DNA of 64,000 bases from Micromonospora sp. C28SCA-DRY-2 (GCF_030519475.1 NZ_JAUMKD010000007.1:62001-126000), one strand, 5' to 3'; shown: positions 16,516 through 24,787, counted from the stretch's first letter. Program-made: numbers and translations. The notes: generated from the letters alone by a model not told the origin.

Positions 16516-16579
16516 GCGCGTACCCGCGACCCGGGTCGGGAAACGGCGCGCGTACCCGCGGGCCGGGTCGGGAAACGGC
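16516..16579 (-). promoter_or_regulatory. tandemly duplicated SigB/SigF-type promoter
   Basis: A 32-bp unit occurs twice in tandem (16516-16547 and 16548-16579) with two base differences. On the minus strand each unit holds GTTT-N15-GGGTAC: 16544-16520 and 16576-16552. This fits the actinobacterial general-stress sigma consensus (GNTT, 14-16 bp, GGGTAY). The proximal copy would start RNA about 20 nt before the DUF2267 start codon. Confidence 0.7.
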
Positions 16580-16602
16580 GCCGGATTTCCGGCGGGGACG
16601 GC

Positions 16603-16627
16603 GCGTGCCGTCCGGCTGGGCGGGTAA
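16603..16627 (+). promoter_or_regulatory. candidate stress-sigma promoter of the DUF2795 gene
   Basis: GCGT-N15-GGGTAA on the plus strand ends 44 bp before the ATG at 16672. It is weaker than the duplicated promoter on the other strand, but the spacing is the same, and both divergent genes belong to families often seen in stress regulons. Confidence 0.4.
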
Positions 16628-16671
16628 CCGCCGCCGGTCGTGACCGGATCGATGCCCGAGGAGCCGACACC

Positions 16672-16941
16672 ATGGCGAGTTACGCCGACGTGCTGCAGTA
16701 CCTGTCGAGCCTGGACTATCCGGCCGGCAAGGACGACGTGGTCCGCGAGGCGGAACGGGAGGGCGCCCCGCCGGAGGTGCTCAAGGCCCTGCGCGCCCTG
16801 CCGCCGGTGGACTACGCCAACGGCAACGAGGTGGTCCGCTCCGCGGGCATCGACGCCGCGCCCGAGCTGAGCGCGTCCCAGCGGGCGGCGCAGGCCCGGG
16901 AGCCGCACACCCGGGTCTCGCAGCACCTGCGCGGCATCTGA
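16672..16941 (+). CDS. DUF2795 family protein
   Basis: An 89-residue protein with the DUF2795 core: SYADVLQYLSSLDYPAGKDDVVREAEREGA and VLKALRALPPVDYANGNEVVRSAGI. The helical repeat resembles small DNA- or protein-binding helix bundles, but no function is established. A GAGGAG site lies 8 nt before the ATG at 16672. The gene is divergent from the DUF2267 gene, and both have candidate stress-sigma promoters. Confidence 0.85.
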   Translation: MASYADVLQYLSSLDYPAGKDDVVREAEREGAPPEVLKALRALPPVDYANGNEVVRSAGIDAAPELSASQRAAQAREPHTRVSQHLRGI

Positions 16942-17334
16942 CCCCGCCGCCACCCGCACCCGGGCCGACCCGGTCGCGCCGCCGCGCGACCGGCAACGGT
17001 CCGGGCTTCCTTCGGCGCGCCGCCCGGCGCTCACCGCCGTCGTCGGCCGCTCGGCCCCCGCGTCGTGGCGGTTTCCCGCGCGGTTCGCGCTCGGACGCGG
17101 TGCGGCAGGCGGCGGTGGGTGACGGGCCGGACAGGCGGGCGCCCCGTGTCGCGAACCGCGACCGGGGCGCCCAACAAACACCTGACCTGGGCGAACGCGC
17201 CCGAACCGGAACGCGGCCGCCAGGCGGTGACGTACGCCCGAACCGGGCGGGCATCACTGCCGCGATCATCATACGATAGGGATCATCCGTACGGTCAGAA
17301 AATCCGGAACTGTGGGCCAGTCCACTCCACCGGA
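16942..17334. other. gene-free stretch between convergent genes
   Basis: 393 bp without a convincing gene. It holds a strong hairpin at 17137-17172 and, at about 17265-17320, an unusually AT-rich pocket (ATCATCATACGATAGGGATC and following). The pocket could hold a promoter on either strand, but I see no coding sequence with actinobacterial codon bias beside it. Confidence 0.5.
17137..17172. terminator. strong bidirectional hairpin
   Basis: GGGCGCCCCG and CGGGGCGCCC pair over 10 bp, then GTCGCG with CGCGAC over 6 bp after one bulged T, with a 3-nt loop. It lies between the DUF2795 gene and the convergent reverse-strand gene at 17335. Confidence 0.7.
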
Positions 17335-18000
17335 TCAGCCGGTCACCTCGGCGTACCGGTGTTCCAGGTCGACCCGGGCCAGCGCACCGACCAGCCAGGC
17401 GAGCCGTTCCGACTCGCCGCTGCCGGCCAGCCCGGCCAGGTCGGCGGCGGAGCGCCCGAGCCCGAGCTTGCGGGCCGCGACGAGGGCCCGCCGGTCGGCC
17501 ACCGGCGCCACCTCCCGCCACAGCGCCTGCGCCTCGCGCAGGAACAGGTCGACCACCTGGTCGTCCACCCCGGGCAGGTCGGTGAGCAGCTTCCGCTCGC
17601 GGGCCGGGTCGTGGTGGGCCACCGCGCGCAGCCGGCGCAGGTCGCCCCGGTAGCGGTCCACCACCGTCTGGGCGAGGTCGCCGAGGACGGTGGCCAGCGC
17701 GTCCACGTCGCCCCGCTGGCCGGCCTCGCGCAGCACCCGCAGCCGGTCGGCGTGCAGCGAGCGGGCCAGCCGGGCCGCGCTGTCCCACCCGTTCGCGGGC
17801 AGCGCGCGGGCACTGTCCACGGCCCGCCGGAAGTCGCCCCGGCGGGCCAGCAGGACGGAGAGACAGAGCAGTTGGAACAGGTTCGACGGGTTGTTGATGA
17901 CCCGGAAGCCGTACTGCTCGGCGAACCCGCGCCCGCTGCCGGCGAGCCGGCGTACCAGGCGCTTCTTGTCCTCGATGCTGGAGATGGCACTGGTCGGCAT
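17335..18000 (-). CDS. helix-hairpin-helix (endonuclease III-like) protein
   Basis: A 221-residue helical protein. NPSNLFQLLCLSVLLARRGD (about residues 37-56) resembles the opening of the endonuclease III fold, and LLTDLPGVDDQVVDLFLREAQALW (about 137-160) resembles its helix-hairpin-helix. The glycosylase lysine normally in LPGVGxKTA is replaced, and no four-cysteine iron-sulfur loop is present. Any nucleic-acid binding is probably non-catalytic or of a different chemistry. The ATG at 18000 fits the start of the conserved region. The gene lies 47 bp after the pirin gene on the same strand and may be co-transcribed. Confidence 0.6.
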   Translation of the reverse strand: MPTSAISSIEDKKRLVRRLAGSGRGFAEQYGFRVINNPSNLFQLLCLSVLLARRGDFRRAVDSARALPANGWDSAARLARSLHADRLRVLREAGQRGDVDALATVLGDLAQTVVDRYRGDLRRLRAVAHHDPARERKLLTDLPGVDDQVVDLFLREAQALWREVAPVADRRALVAARKLGLGRSAADLAGLAGSGESERLAWLVGALARVDLEHRYAEVTG

Positions 18001-18047
18001 GCCCGCGACTACCCGCGTCGCCGCCGGCCACGCCTGCCCGAGCGGGG

Positions 18048-19001
18048 TCAGCCGCGCACGCCGCCGCTGCGGTCGCGGGCCTTGAGCCGGGTGGTGGGCA
18101 GCGCGGGGGCGGGCAGCGGCGGGGCCGGGTCGTCGGCGACGACGCCGAACCGGCGCCCGGCCATCCAGTCCTCCCGGGCGGCGGCGACCTCCTCGTGCGA
18201 GCGCCCCACGAAGTTCCACCACATCACCAGCGGCTCCTCGAACGGGGTCCCGCCGAGCAGCAGCAGCTGGCTGCCGGGTTCGCCGCGCACGGTCAGCCGG
18301 TCCCGGCCGGTGCCGAGGTAGAGCAACGCGCCCGGGGCGAACGACACCCCGTCCACCTCGGCGGAGCCCGACATGGCCAGCAGGCCGTACTCGAAGTCCG
18401 GGCGCAACTCCAGCGCGGACGGTGCCGGACCGCGCAGCTCCAGCTGCGCGCCGAGCAGCGGGGTGTGCACCACCGCCGGGGAGCGTTCCCCACCCAGCTC
18501 GCCGACCAGCAGGGTGACGTCCAGCTCGCCGGCGGCCCAGCGGGGCAGCTCGCCGTGGTGGGCGAAGTCGGGGTCGCCGGCCCGCGCCGGGTCGGGCAGC
18601 GCCACCCAGAGCTGCACGCCGTGCATCAGCGGCGGGTGCGCCGCCGGCGAGCGCTCGGAGTGCGCGATGCCGCGCCCGGAGGTCATGACGTTCAGCTGGC
18701 CGGGCCGGATCGGCTGGACGCTGCCCAGGCTGTCGCGGTGCAGGATCTCGCCGTCCAGCAGCCAGGTGACCGTCTGCAACCCGGTGTGCGGGTGCGGCGG
18801 CACCTCCATGCCGGGCCGCTCGGCGACGTCGTCCGGGCCGAAGTGGTCGACGAAGCACCACGCGCCGACCATCCGCCGCTGCCGCTGCGGCAGCAGGCGA
18901 CGCACAGTGGTGTAGCGACCCAACGGGACGTCGTGGCCGGGCAGCAGCACGCTGCCGGGATCGACGGTGGCCACGCCCGGCGGTCGGGTCTGCGCCGGCA
19001 T
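18048..19001 (-). CDS. pirin family protein
   Basis: A 317-residue bicupin. The pirin metal site is visible as VPPHPHTGLQTVTWLLDGEILHRDS (about residues 62-86, with HPH and a later His) and GRGIAHSERSP (about 104-114). A second cupin follows (VLLGAQLELRGP region, FAPGALLYLGTG). The C-terminus FEEPLVMWWNFVGRSHEEVAAAREDW is diagnostic for this subgroup. Some bacterial pirins are quercetin dioxygenases, others regulate metabolic enzymes; neither can be assigned. The ATG at 19001 gives MPAQTRPPG; a GTG six codons upstream is possible. Divergent from gdhA. Confidence 0.9.
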   Translation of the reverse strand: MPAQTRPPGVATVDPGSVLLPGHDVPLGRYTTVRRLLPQRQRRMVGAWCFVDHFGPDDVAERPGMEVPPHPHTGLQTVTWLLDGEILHRDSLGSVQPIRPGQLNVMTSGRGIAHSERSPAAHPPLMHGVQLWVALPDPARAGDPDFAHHGELPRWAAGELDVTLLVGELGGERSPAVVHTPLLGAQLELRGPAPSALELRPDFEYGLLAMSGSAEVDGVSFAPGALLYLGTGRDRLTVRGEPGSQLLLLGGTPFEEPLVMWWNFVGRSHEEVAAAREDWMAGRRFGVVADDPAPPLPAPALPTTRLKARDRSGGVRG

Positions 19002-19152
19002 CGATTCGGTACGCTCCACCGCCCCGACTGTACGCTCACCACCCAGGGCGCGGGCCCGGACCTCGGCGGCGCGGCCGGCCGGCGCGACCACTCCGGGCCT
19101 CGACGTGAACGCTCCCGTCCCGGGCCGGTGAACCGGGCGACGGTGACCGTCC

Positions 19153-19177
19153 GTATTCCGGGACGGTTGGCGGGTAC
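19153..19177 (+). promoter_or_regulatory. candidate stress-sigma promoter of gdhA
   Basis: GTAT-N15-GGGTAC on the plus strand, ending 53 bp before the glutamate dehydrogenase ATG. The -10 GGGTAC and 15-bp spacer are identical to the duplicated promoter at 16.5 kb. Confidence 0.45.
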
Positions 19178-19230
19178 GCCGACGCGGGTGGTAGCAACGG
19201 GGCTGCCAGGAAGCGAAGGGACGTGTCGGT

Positions 19231-20568
19231 ATGCCGGAGACCGTCGAGTCGGTGTTCGCCAGGGTGGTCGCCCGCAACCCGGGGGAGCCGGAGTTCCACC
19301 AGGCGGTGCGGGAGGTGCTGGAGAGCATCGGCCCGGCGCTGGCCCGCCACCCCGAGTACGCCGAGGCGCGGATCGTCGAGCGGATCTGCGAGCCGGAGCG
19401 GCAGGTCATCTTCCGGGTGCCGTGGGAGGACGACCAGGGCCGGGTGCGGGTCAACCGGGGCTTCCGGGTGGAGTTCAACAGCGCGCTCGGCCCGTTCAAG
19501 GGCGGCCTGCGCTTCCACCCGTCGGTCTACCTCGGGATCGTGAAGTTCCTCGGCTTCGAGCAGATCTTCAAGAACGCGCTGACCGGGCTGCCGATCGGCG
19601 GCGGCAAGGGCGGCGCGGACTTCGACCCGAAGGGCCGCTCGGACCGCGAGGTGATGCGGTTCTGCCAGAGCTTCATGACCGAGCTCTACCGGCACATCGG
19701 CCCGCAGACCGACGTGCCGGCCGGGGACATCGGGGTGGGCTACCGGGAGATCGGCTACCTGTTCGGCCAGTACCGGCGGATCACCAACCGGTACGACTCC
19801 GGCGTGCTGACCGGCAAGGGCCTCGCCTACGGCGGCGCCCAGGCGCGCCGGGAGGCGACCGGCTACGGGGCGGTCTTCTTCGCCGAGGAGATGCTCCGGC
19901 AGGCCGGCGACGGCCTGGAGGGCAAGCGGGTGGTGGTGTCCGGCTCCGGCAACGTGGCGATCTACGCGATCGAGAAGGTGCACCAGCTCGGCGGCCGGGT
20001 GGTGGCCTGCTCGGACTCCACCGGCTACCTGCTGGACGAGAAGGGCATCGACCTGGACCTGCTGCGGGAGCTGAAGGAGGAGCGCCGCGCCCGGCTGGAC
20101 GACTACGTGCGGCACGTGCCGCACGCGGTGGCGGTCCCCGGCCGTACGGTCTGGGAGGTGCCCTGCGAGCTGGCGCTGCCCTGCGCCACGCAGAACGAGA
20201 TCGGCGGCGCGGAGGCCGCCGCGCTGGTGGCCGGCGGCTGCGTCGCGGTGGTGGAGGGCGCGAACATGCCCACCACCCCGGAGGCGGTGCGGATCCTGGG
20301 CCGGGCCGGCGTCCGGTTCGCGCCCGGCAAGGCGGCCAACGCCGGCGGGGTGGCGGTGAGCGCGCTGGAGATGCAGCAGAACGCCAGCCGGGACTCGTGG
20401 ACGTTCGCCCACACCGAGCAGCGGCTGCGGGAGATCATGCGGGACATCCACGACCGCTGCTGGGCCACGGCCGAGGAGTACGGGCTGCCCGGCGACTACG
20501 TGGCCGGCGCGAACATCGACGGGTTCCGCCGGGTGGCCGAGGCGATGCTGGTGCAGGGCCTGATTTGA
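19231..20568 (+). CDS. gdhA: NADP-type glutamate dehydrogenase
   Basis: A 445-residue hexameric-type GDH that makes glutamate from 2-oxoglutarate, ammonia and NAD(P)H. The active-site loop LTGLPIGGGKGGADFDPKG (about residues 117-135) holds the catalytic lysine. Further markers are CQSFMTELYRHIG, TDVPAGDIGVG with the catalytic Asp, and the nucleotide-binding VVVSGSGNVAIYAIEK (about 234-249), whose GSGNVA form is typical of NADP-specific enzymes. Length is that of the 450-residue bacterial class. A GAAGGGACG site precedes the ATG. Monocistronic. Confidence 0.95.
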   Translation: MPETVESVFARVVARNPGEPEFHQAVREVLESIGPALARHPEYAEARIVERICEPERQVIFRVPWEDDQGRVRVNRGFRVEFNSALGPFKGGLRFHPSVYLGIVKFLGFEQIFKNALTGLPIGGGKGGADFDPKGRSDREVMRFCQSFMTELYRHIGPQTDVPAGDIGVGYREIGYLFGQYRRITNRYDSGVLTGKGLAYGGAQARREATGYGAVFFAEEMLRQAGDGLEGKRVVVSGSGNVAIYAIEKVHQLGGRVVACSDSTGYLLDEKGIDLDLLRELKEERRARLDDYVRHVPHAVAVPGRTVWEVPCELALPCATQNEIGGAEAAALVAGGCVAVVEGANMPTTPEAVRILGRAGVRFAPGKAANAGGVAVSALEMQQNASRDSWTFAHTEQRLREIMRDIHDRCWATAEEYGLPGDYVAGANIDGFRRVAEAMLVQGLI

Positions 20569-20587
20569 CCGTCCGCTCGGTCAGCCA

Positions 20588-20616
20588 TTGACGGCGGTTG
20601 ACGGCGGCCCTAGGTT
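20588..20616 (+). promoter_or_regulatory. sigma-70-type promoter of the secreted hydrolase gene
   Basis: TTGACG (20588-20593), 17-bp spacer, TAGGTT (20611-20616). The TTGACGGCGG decamer occurs twice in tandem here; only the first copy has correct spacing. Confidence 0.5.
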
Positions 20617-20689
20617 CAGGGGCACTACCGGCCGGTAGGCACCCGTCCCGCCGCCGACCACGGGCGGCACCGTCCGAGGTGGAGCACCG

Positions 20690-22060
20690 ATGCCGCCCTC
20701 ATCCGCCCGTACCACCCGGCGTCTGCTGGCCGCCGGCGTCGCCCTGATCCTCGCGGCCGGGCTGGCCGGCGCCGCCCCGGCCGCCGCCGCCCCGGACCGC
20801 CACTCCGACGGCTCCCAGCCGCTGCCCGGCTACACGATCAGCAACCCGCCCCTGGATCCGCTGGTGGTGGACGGCCGGCCGACCACGGTACGGCAGGGCG
20901 TGCACCGGCACGCCGGCTACATCGTCGAGGTGCCGGCGCGGTGGAACGGCGACCTGGTGCTCTGGGCGCACGGCTACCGCGGCCAGGAGAAGGTGCTCTC
21001 CCCCGAGCCGCCCGGCTTCGGGCTGCGGCAACGGCTGGTCGAGCAGGGGTACGCCTGGGCGTCCTCCTCCTACTACAGCAACGGCTTCGACATCCGCTCC
21101 GGGGTGCTCAGCACCAGGGACCTGGCCACCCACTTCGGCCGGCTGGTCGAGCGACCGCACCGGACCTACCTGGCCGGGGTGTCGATGGGCGGCTACATCA
21201 TCGCCCGCTCGCTGGAGCAGTACCCGGGCTTCTACGCCGGGGCGCTGCCGATGTGCGGGGTGCTCGGTGACCAGACGCTGCTCGACTTCTTCCTCGACTA
21301 CAACCTGGTCGCCCAGGCCCTCGCCGGGGTGCCCGCGTACCCGACCCCGGCCGACTACCTGACCAACGCGGTGCCGCGGATCCAGCAGGCGCTGGGCCTG
21401 GCCGGGCTCACCCCGACCGGCCCGGACACCACCAACGACCTCGGCAAGCAACTGCGTGCCATCACCGTGAACCGCTCCGGCGGCCCGCGGCCCGGCGCCG
21501 AGGCGTCCTTCGCGGTCTGGAAGGACTTCCTCTTCGCGATCAGCACCACCAGCGGCGGCGACTCCCCCGCCGAGCGGCCCGGGCAGCTCGCCACCAACCT
21601 GTTCACCCGGTACGCCCCGAACTCCCCGGTCGACGTGAACGCCACCGTGCGGCGCGTCGCCTCGGAGAACCTGCGCCAGCGGCTCTCCCCGACCCTCACC
21701 GAGGTGCCCCGGATCGCCGGCCGGCCCACCGCGCCGGTGGTCAGCCTGCACGACCTCGGCGACCTGTTCGTGCCCTTCTCCATGGAGCAGGCGTACGCCC
21801 GGGACGTCGCCAAGCACGGCCGGAGCAGGCTGGTGGTGCAGCGGGCCATCCGGGCCGCGCAGCACTGCGAGTTCACCCCGGCCGAGGCCGGCGCCGCCTG
21901 GGACGACCTGGTCTCCTGGGTACGCCACGGCAAGCGGCCGGCCGGCGACACGGTGACCGACCCGGCGGTGGTCGCCGCGCCGGACTACGGCTGCCGGTTC
22001 AGCGACCGGGCCGCGTACGCCGCCGGCGTCGGCACCCGCCGCCTCTACCCGGCCTGCTGA
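20690..22060 (+). CDS. secreted alpha/beta hydrolase
   Basis: A 456-residue exported enzyme. Residues 1-35 are a signal peptide (TTRRLLAAGVALILAAGLAG, AAAAP cleavage region). The oxyanion region WNGDLVLWAHGYRG is at about 87-100. The nucleophile elbow GVSMGGY is at about 163-169, so the serine is near 165. The acid and histidine are plausibly in VVSLHDLGDLFVPF and QHCEFTPAEA near 350 and 400. The substrate is not evident; lipid, polyester or lactone esters are possible. The ATG is preceded by GGTGGAG. It converges on the CapA-like gene, 19 bp apart. Confidence 0.8.
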   Translation: MPPSSARTTRRLLAAGVALILAAGLAGAAPAAAAPDRHSDGSQPLPGYTISNPPLDPLVVDGRPTTVRQGVHRHAGYIVEVPARWNGDLVLWAHGYRGQEKVLSPEPPGFGLRQRLVEQGYAWASSSYYSNGFDIRSGVLSTRDLATHFGRLVERPHRTYLAGVSMGGYIIARSLEQYPGFYAGALPMCGVLGDQTLLDFFLDYNLVAQALAGVPAYPTPADYLTNAVPRIQQALGLAGLTPTGPDTTNDLGKQLRAITVNRSGGPRPGAEASFAVWKDFLFAISTTSGGDSPAERPGQLATNLFTRYAPNSPVDVNATVRRVASENLRQRLSPTLTEVPRIAGRPTAPVVSLHDLGDLFVPFSMEQAYARDVAKHGRSRLVVQRAIRAAQHCEFTPAEAGAAWDDLVSWVRHGKRPAGDTVTDPAVVAAPDYGCRFSDRAAYAAGVGTRRLYPAC

Positions 22061-22079
22061 GGCAGCCGGGCGCGGGGCG

Positions 22080-23255
22080 TCAGTGCTGCGTGCGCAGCCC
22101 CGCCTCCAGGGCGCCCCGCAGGCCCAGGTAGCCGACGATCCGCTGGTGGATCCGGGCGTAGTGGGCGCGCTGCCCGGCCGACAGCCGCGGATCCGTCATG
22201 GCCGCGGCCAGGTCGACCACCCGGGCCGCCGGCCGGTACTCCATCCAGGTCGGCAGCACCGTCACGTCGGTCACCTCCCACCGCCCGCTCGCCGTGCGGC
22301 GGAAGGTGAACTCCGGCACCACGGCGTCCTGCGTGTTCTCCGGCGAGCCGTCGCCGAACCGGGTGGTCAGGTTGCCCATGCCGTAGGCGACCCACTTCGC
22401 GCCGATCTTCTCGAAGGGCTGCACCACGTGGGCGTGGTGGCCGACGATCAGGTCGATCTCGGCCGAGTCCAGCAGCACCCGGGCGAGGTCGAGCTGGTCG
22501 CCGTTCGGCTCGTTCTGGTACTCCGTCCCCCAGTGCATGGACAGGATGACGATCTCGGCGCCGGCCGCCCGGGCCCGCCGGGCCTCGGCGAGGATGGCGT
22601 CCTGGTCGATCCGGTTCGCCGCCCACGGTCGGCCCGCCGGCAGCTCGATGCCGTTGAAGCTCAGGGTGTACGACAGCTGCCCGACCTTGACCCCGGCCAC
22701 GTCCAGCACGTTCGGCCGGGCGGCCTCCGCGGCGCTGCGGGCCGTGCCGGTGTGCCGGAGCCCGACCCGGTCCAGGTTGTCCAGCGTACGGGCGATGCCC
22801 GCCACCCCCGTGTCCAGCGAGTGGTTCGAGGCGGTGGAGCAGGTGTCGAAGCCGGCCCAGGCGGCCGCGTCGGCCAGTTGCGGCGGCACGCTGAACTCCG
22901 GCCAGCCGGTGAACGGCCCCCCGGGTTCGGCCAACGGTGTCTCCAGGTGGCAGATGGCGAGGTCGGCGGCGCTGACCCGGGGGCGGATCGCCGCGAGCAC
23001 CCGGGTGAAGTCGTGTCCGTCCCGGCCGTTGCGCCGCGCGTCGAGTGCCGCCTGCTCGGTGAGCGGCGGATGGACCAGCAGGTCACCGGCGGCCACCACG
23101 GTCAACTCGGTACGCGGCGTCGGCGCCGCGCTCGGCTTCACCGGCCCGCTGGTGGGTGCCGCCGGCGGATCGAGCTGCCGCTCCGGCGCCCCACAGCCGG
23201 CGACGAGCAGTACGACCAGCAGGACCATCCCGACCTTCGACTTCATGGCCGACAT
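22080..23255 (-). CDS. CapA-family lipoprotein (metallophosphatase fold)
   Basis: A 391-residue lipoprotein: MSAMKSKVGMVLLVVLLVAGC ends in the lipobox LVAGC. The mature part is the PgsA/CapA metallophosphatase fold: VVAAGDLLVHPP, ICHLETPLA, TCSTASNHSLDTG (the NHxxD metal motif), ILSMHWGTEYQNEP and LIVGHHAHVVQPF. CapA-like proteins take part in poly-gamma-glutamate attachment, but no capB/capC synthase genes are near, so it more likely acts on another wall-associated polymer or ester. Translation could start at 23246 (MKSK). A strong terminator of the upstream lysozyme-like gene lies just before it. Confidence 0.85.
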   Translation of the reverse strand: MSAMKSKVGMVLLVVLLVAGCGAPERQLDPPAAPTSGPVKPSAAPTPRTELTVVAAGDLLVHPPLTEQAALDARRNGRDGHDFTRVLAAIRPRVSAADLAICHLETPLAEPGGPFTGWPEFSVPPQLADAAAWAGFDTCSTASNHSLDTGVAGIARTLDNLDRVGLRHTGTARSAAEAARPNVLDVAGVKVGQLSYTLSFNGIELPAGRPWAANRIDQDAILAEARRARAAGAEIVILSMHWGTEYQNEPNGDQLDLARVLLDSAEIDLIVGHHAHVVQPFEKIGAKWVAYGMGNLTTRFGDGSPENTQDAVVPEFTFRRTASGRWEVTDVTVLPTWMEYRPAARVVDLAAAMTDPRLSAGQRAHYARIHQRIVGYLGLRGALEAGLRTQH

Positions 23256-23291
23256 ACTGCTGGTCCGGCCCCGGCCCGGGTGGGCAAACGC

Positions 23292-23328
23292 CGAAGGCTC
23301 CCTCCCCGGAGTGGGGAGGGAGCCTTCG
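23292..23328. terminator. strong terminator of the lysozyme-like gene
   Basis: A perfect 16-bp stem (23292-23307 with 23313-23328) and a 5-nt loop, 21 bp beyond the stop of the gene at 23350-23943 and 36 bp upstream of the CapA-like start. It isolates the two reverse-strand units. Confidence 0.8.
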
Positions 23329-23349
23329 ACAGTCCTTCATGTTCGGTTG

Positions 23350-23943
23350 TCAGTTGTTCCAGTGCTCGGTGACGAGGTCGGCGGCCTGCTGTTCCCACTG
23401 GGCGTAGTGGTCGGGGTAGGCCGACACCTGCACCGTCTGCGCGGCCTCGGTCAGGGGCATGTCCTGCCAGCCGTCGACCTGCTTGAGGCCCTTGAGGAAC
23501 GCCATGGTGGAGTACTCGGGGTCGGTGATCTGCTCGACCGTGCCCCAACCGCTGGATGGGCGCTGCTGGAACAGGCCCTGCGAGTCGTGGTCGTTGCGCT
23601 CACCCAGGTGGCCCAGGTTCTCCAGCTTCGACTCCTGCAGCGCGGTGGCGATGGCCACCACGGCGGCCCGCTCGTCCATGCCGGACTTCTTCGTCGCCGC
23701 GATGATCGCCTTCACATTCGCGGTCTGCTCATCGTTCAGCTCGATGCGCGACTGCTCGCCCTGCACACCATGCGGGATCAGCTTCGCCTTGTCCACACCC
23801 GGCTTGTCGGCCTGCACGGCGGCGACCGGCTTGACCGCCTGCACCGGGGCGGCGTCGGCATGGGCGGTGGGGCCGGCGAAGACGCCACCGGCGAACGCCA
23901 GACCAGCGATACCCAGAACGCTCTTACGCATGATCGTGTTCAT
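23350..23943 (-). CDS. secreted lysozyme-like muralytic protein (paralogue 1)
   Basis: A 197-residue exported protein. MNTIMRKSVLGIAGLAFAGG opens a signal peptide that ends near AHADA. A short Ala/Val/Lys linker leads to a lysozyme-like domain of about 130 residues: VKAIIAATKKSGMDERAAV, VAIATALQESKLENLGHLG (candidate catalytic Glu in ALQESKL), DHDSQGLFQQRPSSGWGT and a terminal segment AQWEQQAADLV. This arrangement resembles soluble lytic transglycosylase relatives in actinobacteria; cleavage of peptidoglycan is inferred, not shown. AAGGAG precedes the start. It is a close paralogue of the protein at 24788-25486. Its 5' region is 844 bp long and filled with tandem repeats. Confidence 0.75.
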   Translation of the reverse strand: MNTIMRKSVLGIAGLAFAGGVFAGPTAHADAAPVQAVKPVAAVQADKPGVDKAKLIPHGVQGEQSRIELNDEQTANVKAIIAATKKSGMDERAAVVAIATALQESKLENLGHLGERNDHDSQGLFQQRPSSGWGTVEQITDPEYSTMAFLKGLKQVDGWQDMPLTEAAQTVQVSAYPDHYAQWEQQAADLVTEHWNN

Positions 23944-24120
23944 CACAAAAGCTCCTTCGGGGGGTCAACGCCACCAGCCCAAAAGGGGGAACGGGCACAG
24001 GGGCGCAAGCACCACCAGGGCGCTCAGAAAGACTTCGGAGGATTCGGCACGCGCGGGGCGGGGGATGCCCTGGTACCGGGATGCCCGGCAGACCTGCGAG
24101 ACGGTGTCCTTCGCGGTGCC

Positions 24121-24480
24121 GGACTGTGTGTAACGACCACCGGGCCACCATCATTCCGGGGCCTACGACCCTCACCGGCGTGTGCCGGGCAAGGGCTGCC
24201 GCGATCGTTCGGGGGGATGCAAGGACCACGGGGCCGCCGTCATTCCGGGGCCACGATCCTCAACCGGCGGGTGCCGGCGGGACCGGTCCTGCGATCGTCA
24301 GGGGGGATGTAACGACCGGCCGCCCGCGATCATTCCGCCAGGCCCGGGACCCTCGCGCCGGCCATACCAACGAGCCCTTGCTCGATCGTCCGCACGATAT
24401 AACGCCCCCGACCCGGGCCCGATTCCGCCACCCGGATGCCACCGATCACACCCACGAACCCGACAAACACCCCACACCGG
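24121..24480. repeat. four degenerate tandem repeats of about 90 bp
   Basis: Units begin near 24121, 24211, 24301 and 24391. Anchors keep an 89-90-bp period: TCATTCCGGGG at 24151 and 24240, TCATTCCGCCA at 24330, GATTCCGCCA at 24421; TAACGACC or GGACCAC about 20 bp before each; and GCGATCGT-N3-GGGGGGATG before units 2 and 3. Similarity falls from unit 1 to unit 4. They lie upstream of the lysozyme-like gene on the minus strand. Confidence 0.7.
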
Positions 24481-24560
24481 CACGACGGCTCATGTGCCAG
24501 TCGGCAGTCGCCGGGATGATCGACTCCATGCCGCCGATATGGGGCCATCCCGACCGGGCT

Positions 24561-24737
24561 GACACCGCCACATCGGCGAAACGGCGCAGGCCCCCAGGCG
24601 GATACCGTCACATCGGCGACAGGGAGCAGCCCCTGGGTCAGATGGCCGCGTCGGTTCGTCGCGCAGGACCCTTCAATACCGCCACATTGGCGAGTCAATA
24701 CCGCCACATCGGCGATAACAACGCAGGCCCCCGCATA
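24561..24737. repeat. tandem 40-bp repeats with the dyad CGCC-ACATC-GGCG
   Basis: ACCGYCACATYGGCGA occurs at 24564, 24604, 24678 and 24700; a degenerate unit fills about 24641-24675, and a related inverted form CCGCCGATATGG is at 24531. Each full unit ends with GCAGGCCCCC or a variant. The core is a 4-bp inverted repeat with a 5-nt centre, which is the form of an operator. The spacing (40, about 40, 34, 22 bp) shows tandem growth with partial loss. Confidence 0.7.
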
Positions 24738-24740
24738 CGA

Positions 24741-24774
24741 AACCGGCCGGCCCCCGTGCGGGGACCGGCCGGTT
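24741..24774. terminator. terminator of lysozyme-like paralogue 2
   Basis: AACCGGCCGG pairs with CCGGCCGGTT and CCCC with GGGG inside it, with an A bulge and a small loop. It follows the stop at 24788 by 14 bp. Confidence 0.75.
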
Positions 24775-24787
24775 CGTCAGGCGGTTG

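Larger units (their letters stand above)
23944..24787. other. long gene-free stretch with two repeat arrays
   Basis: 844 bp between the two lysozyme-like genes. Going from the start of paralogue 1 outward it holds about 175 bp of plain GC-rich leader, a four-unit array of about 90 bp (24121-24480), about 80 bp without repeats, an array of about 40-bp units (24561-24737), and the terminator of paralogue 2. Short open frames here do not show the codon bias of the neighbouring genes. Confidence 0.6.

Noticed and set aside
19036..20451. Long reverse frame opposite gdhA
   Set aside because: No domain, atypical His/Val/Arg-rich composition, while the forward strand encodes a full glutamate dehydrogenase.
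24561..24737. CRISPR array
   Set aside because: The repeats are near-contiguous 40-bp units that decay along the array; there are no unique spacers of constant length and no cas genes.
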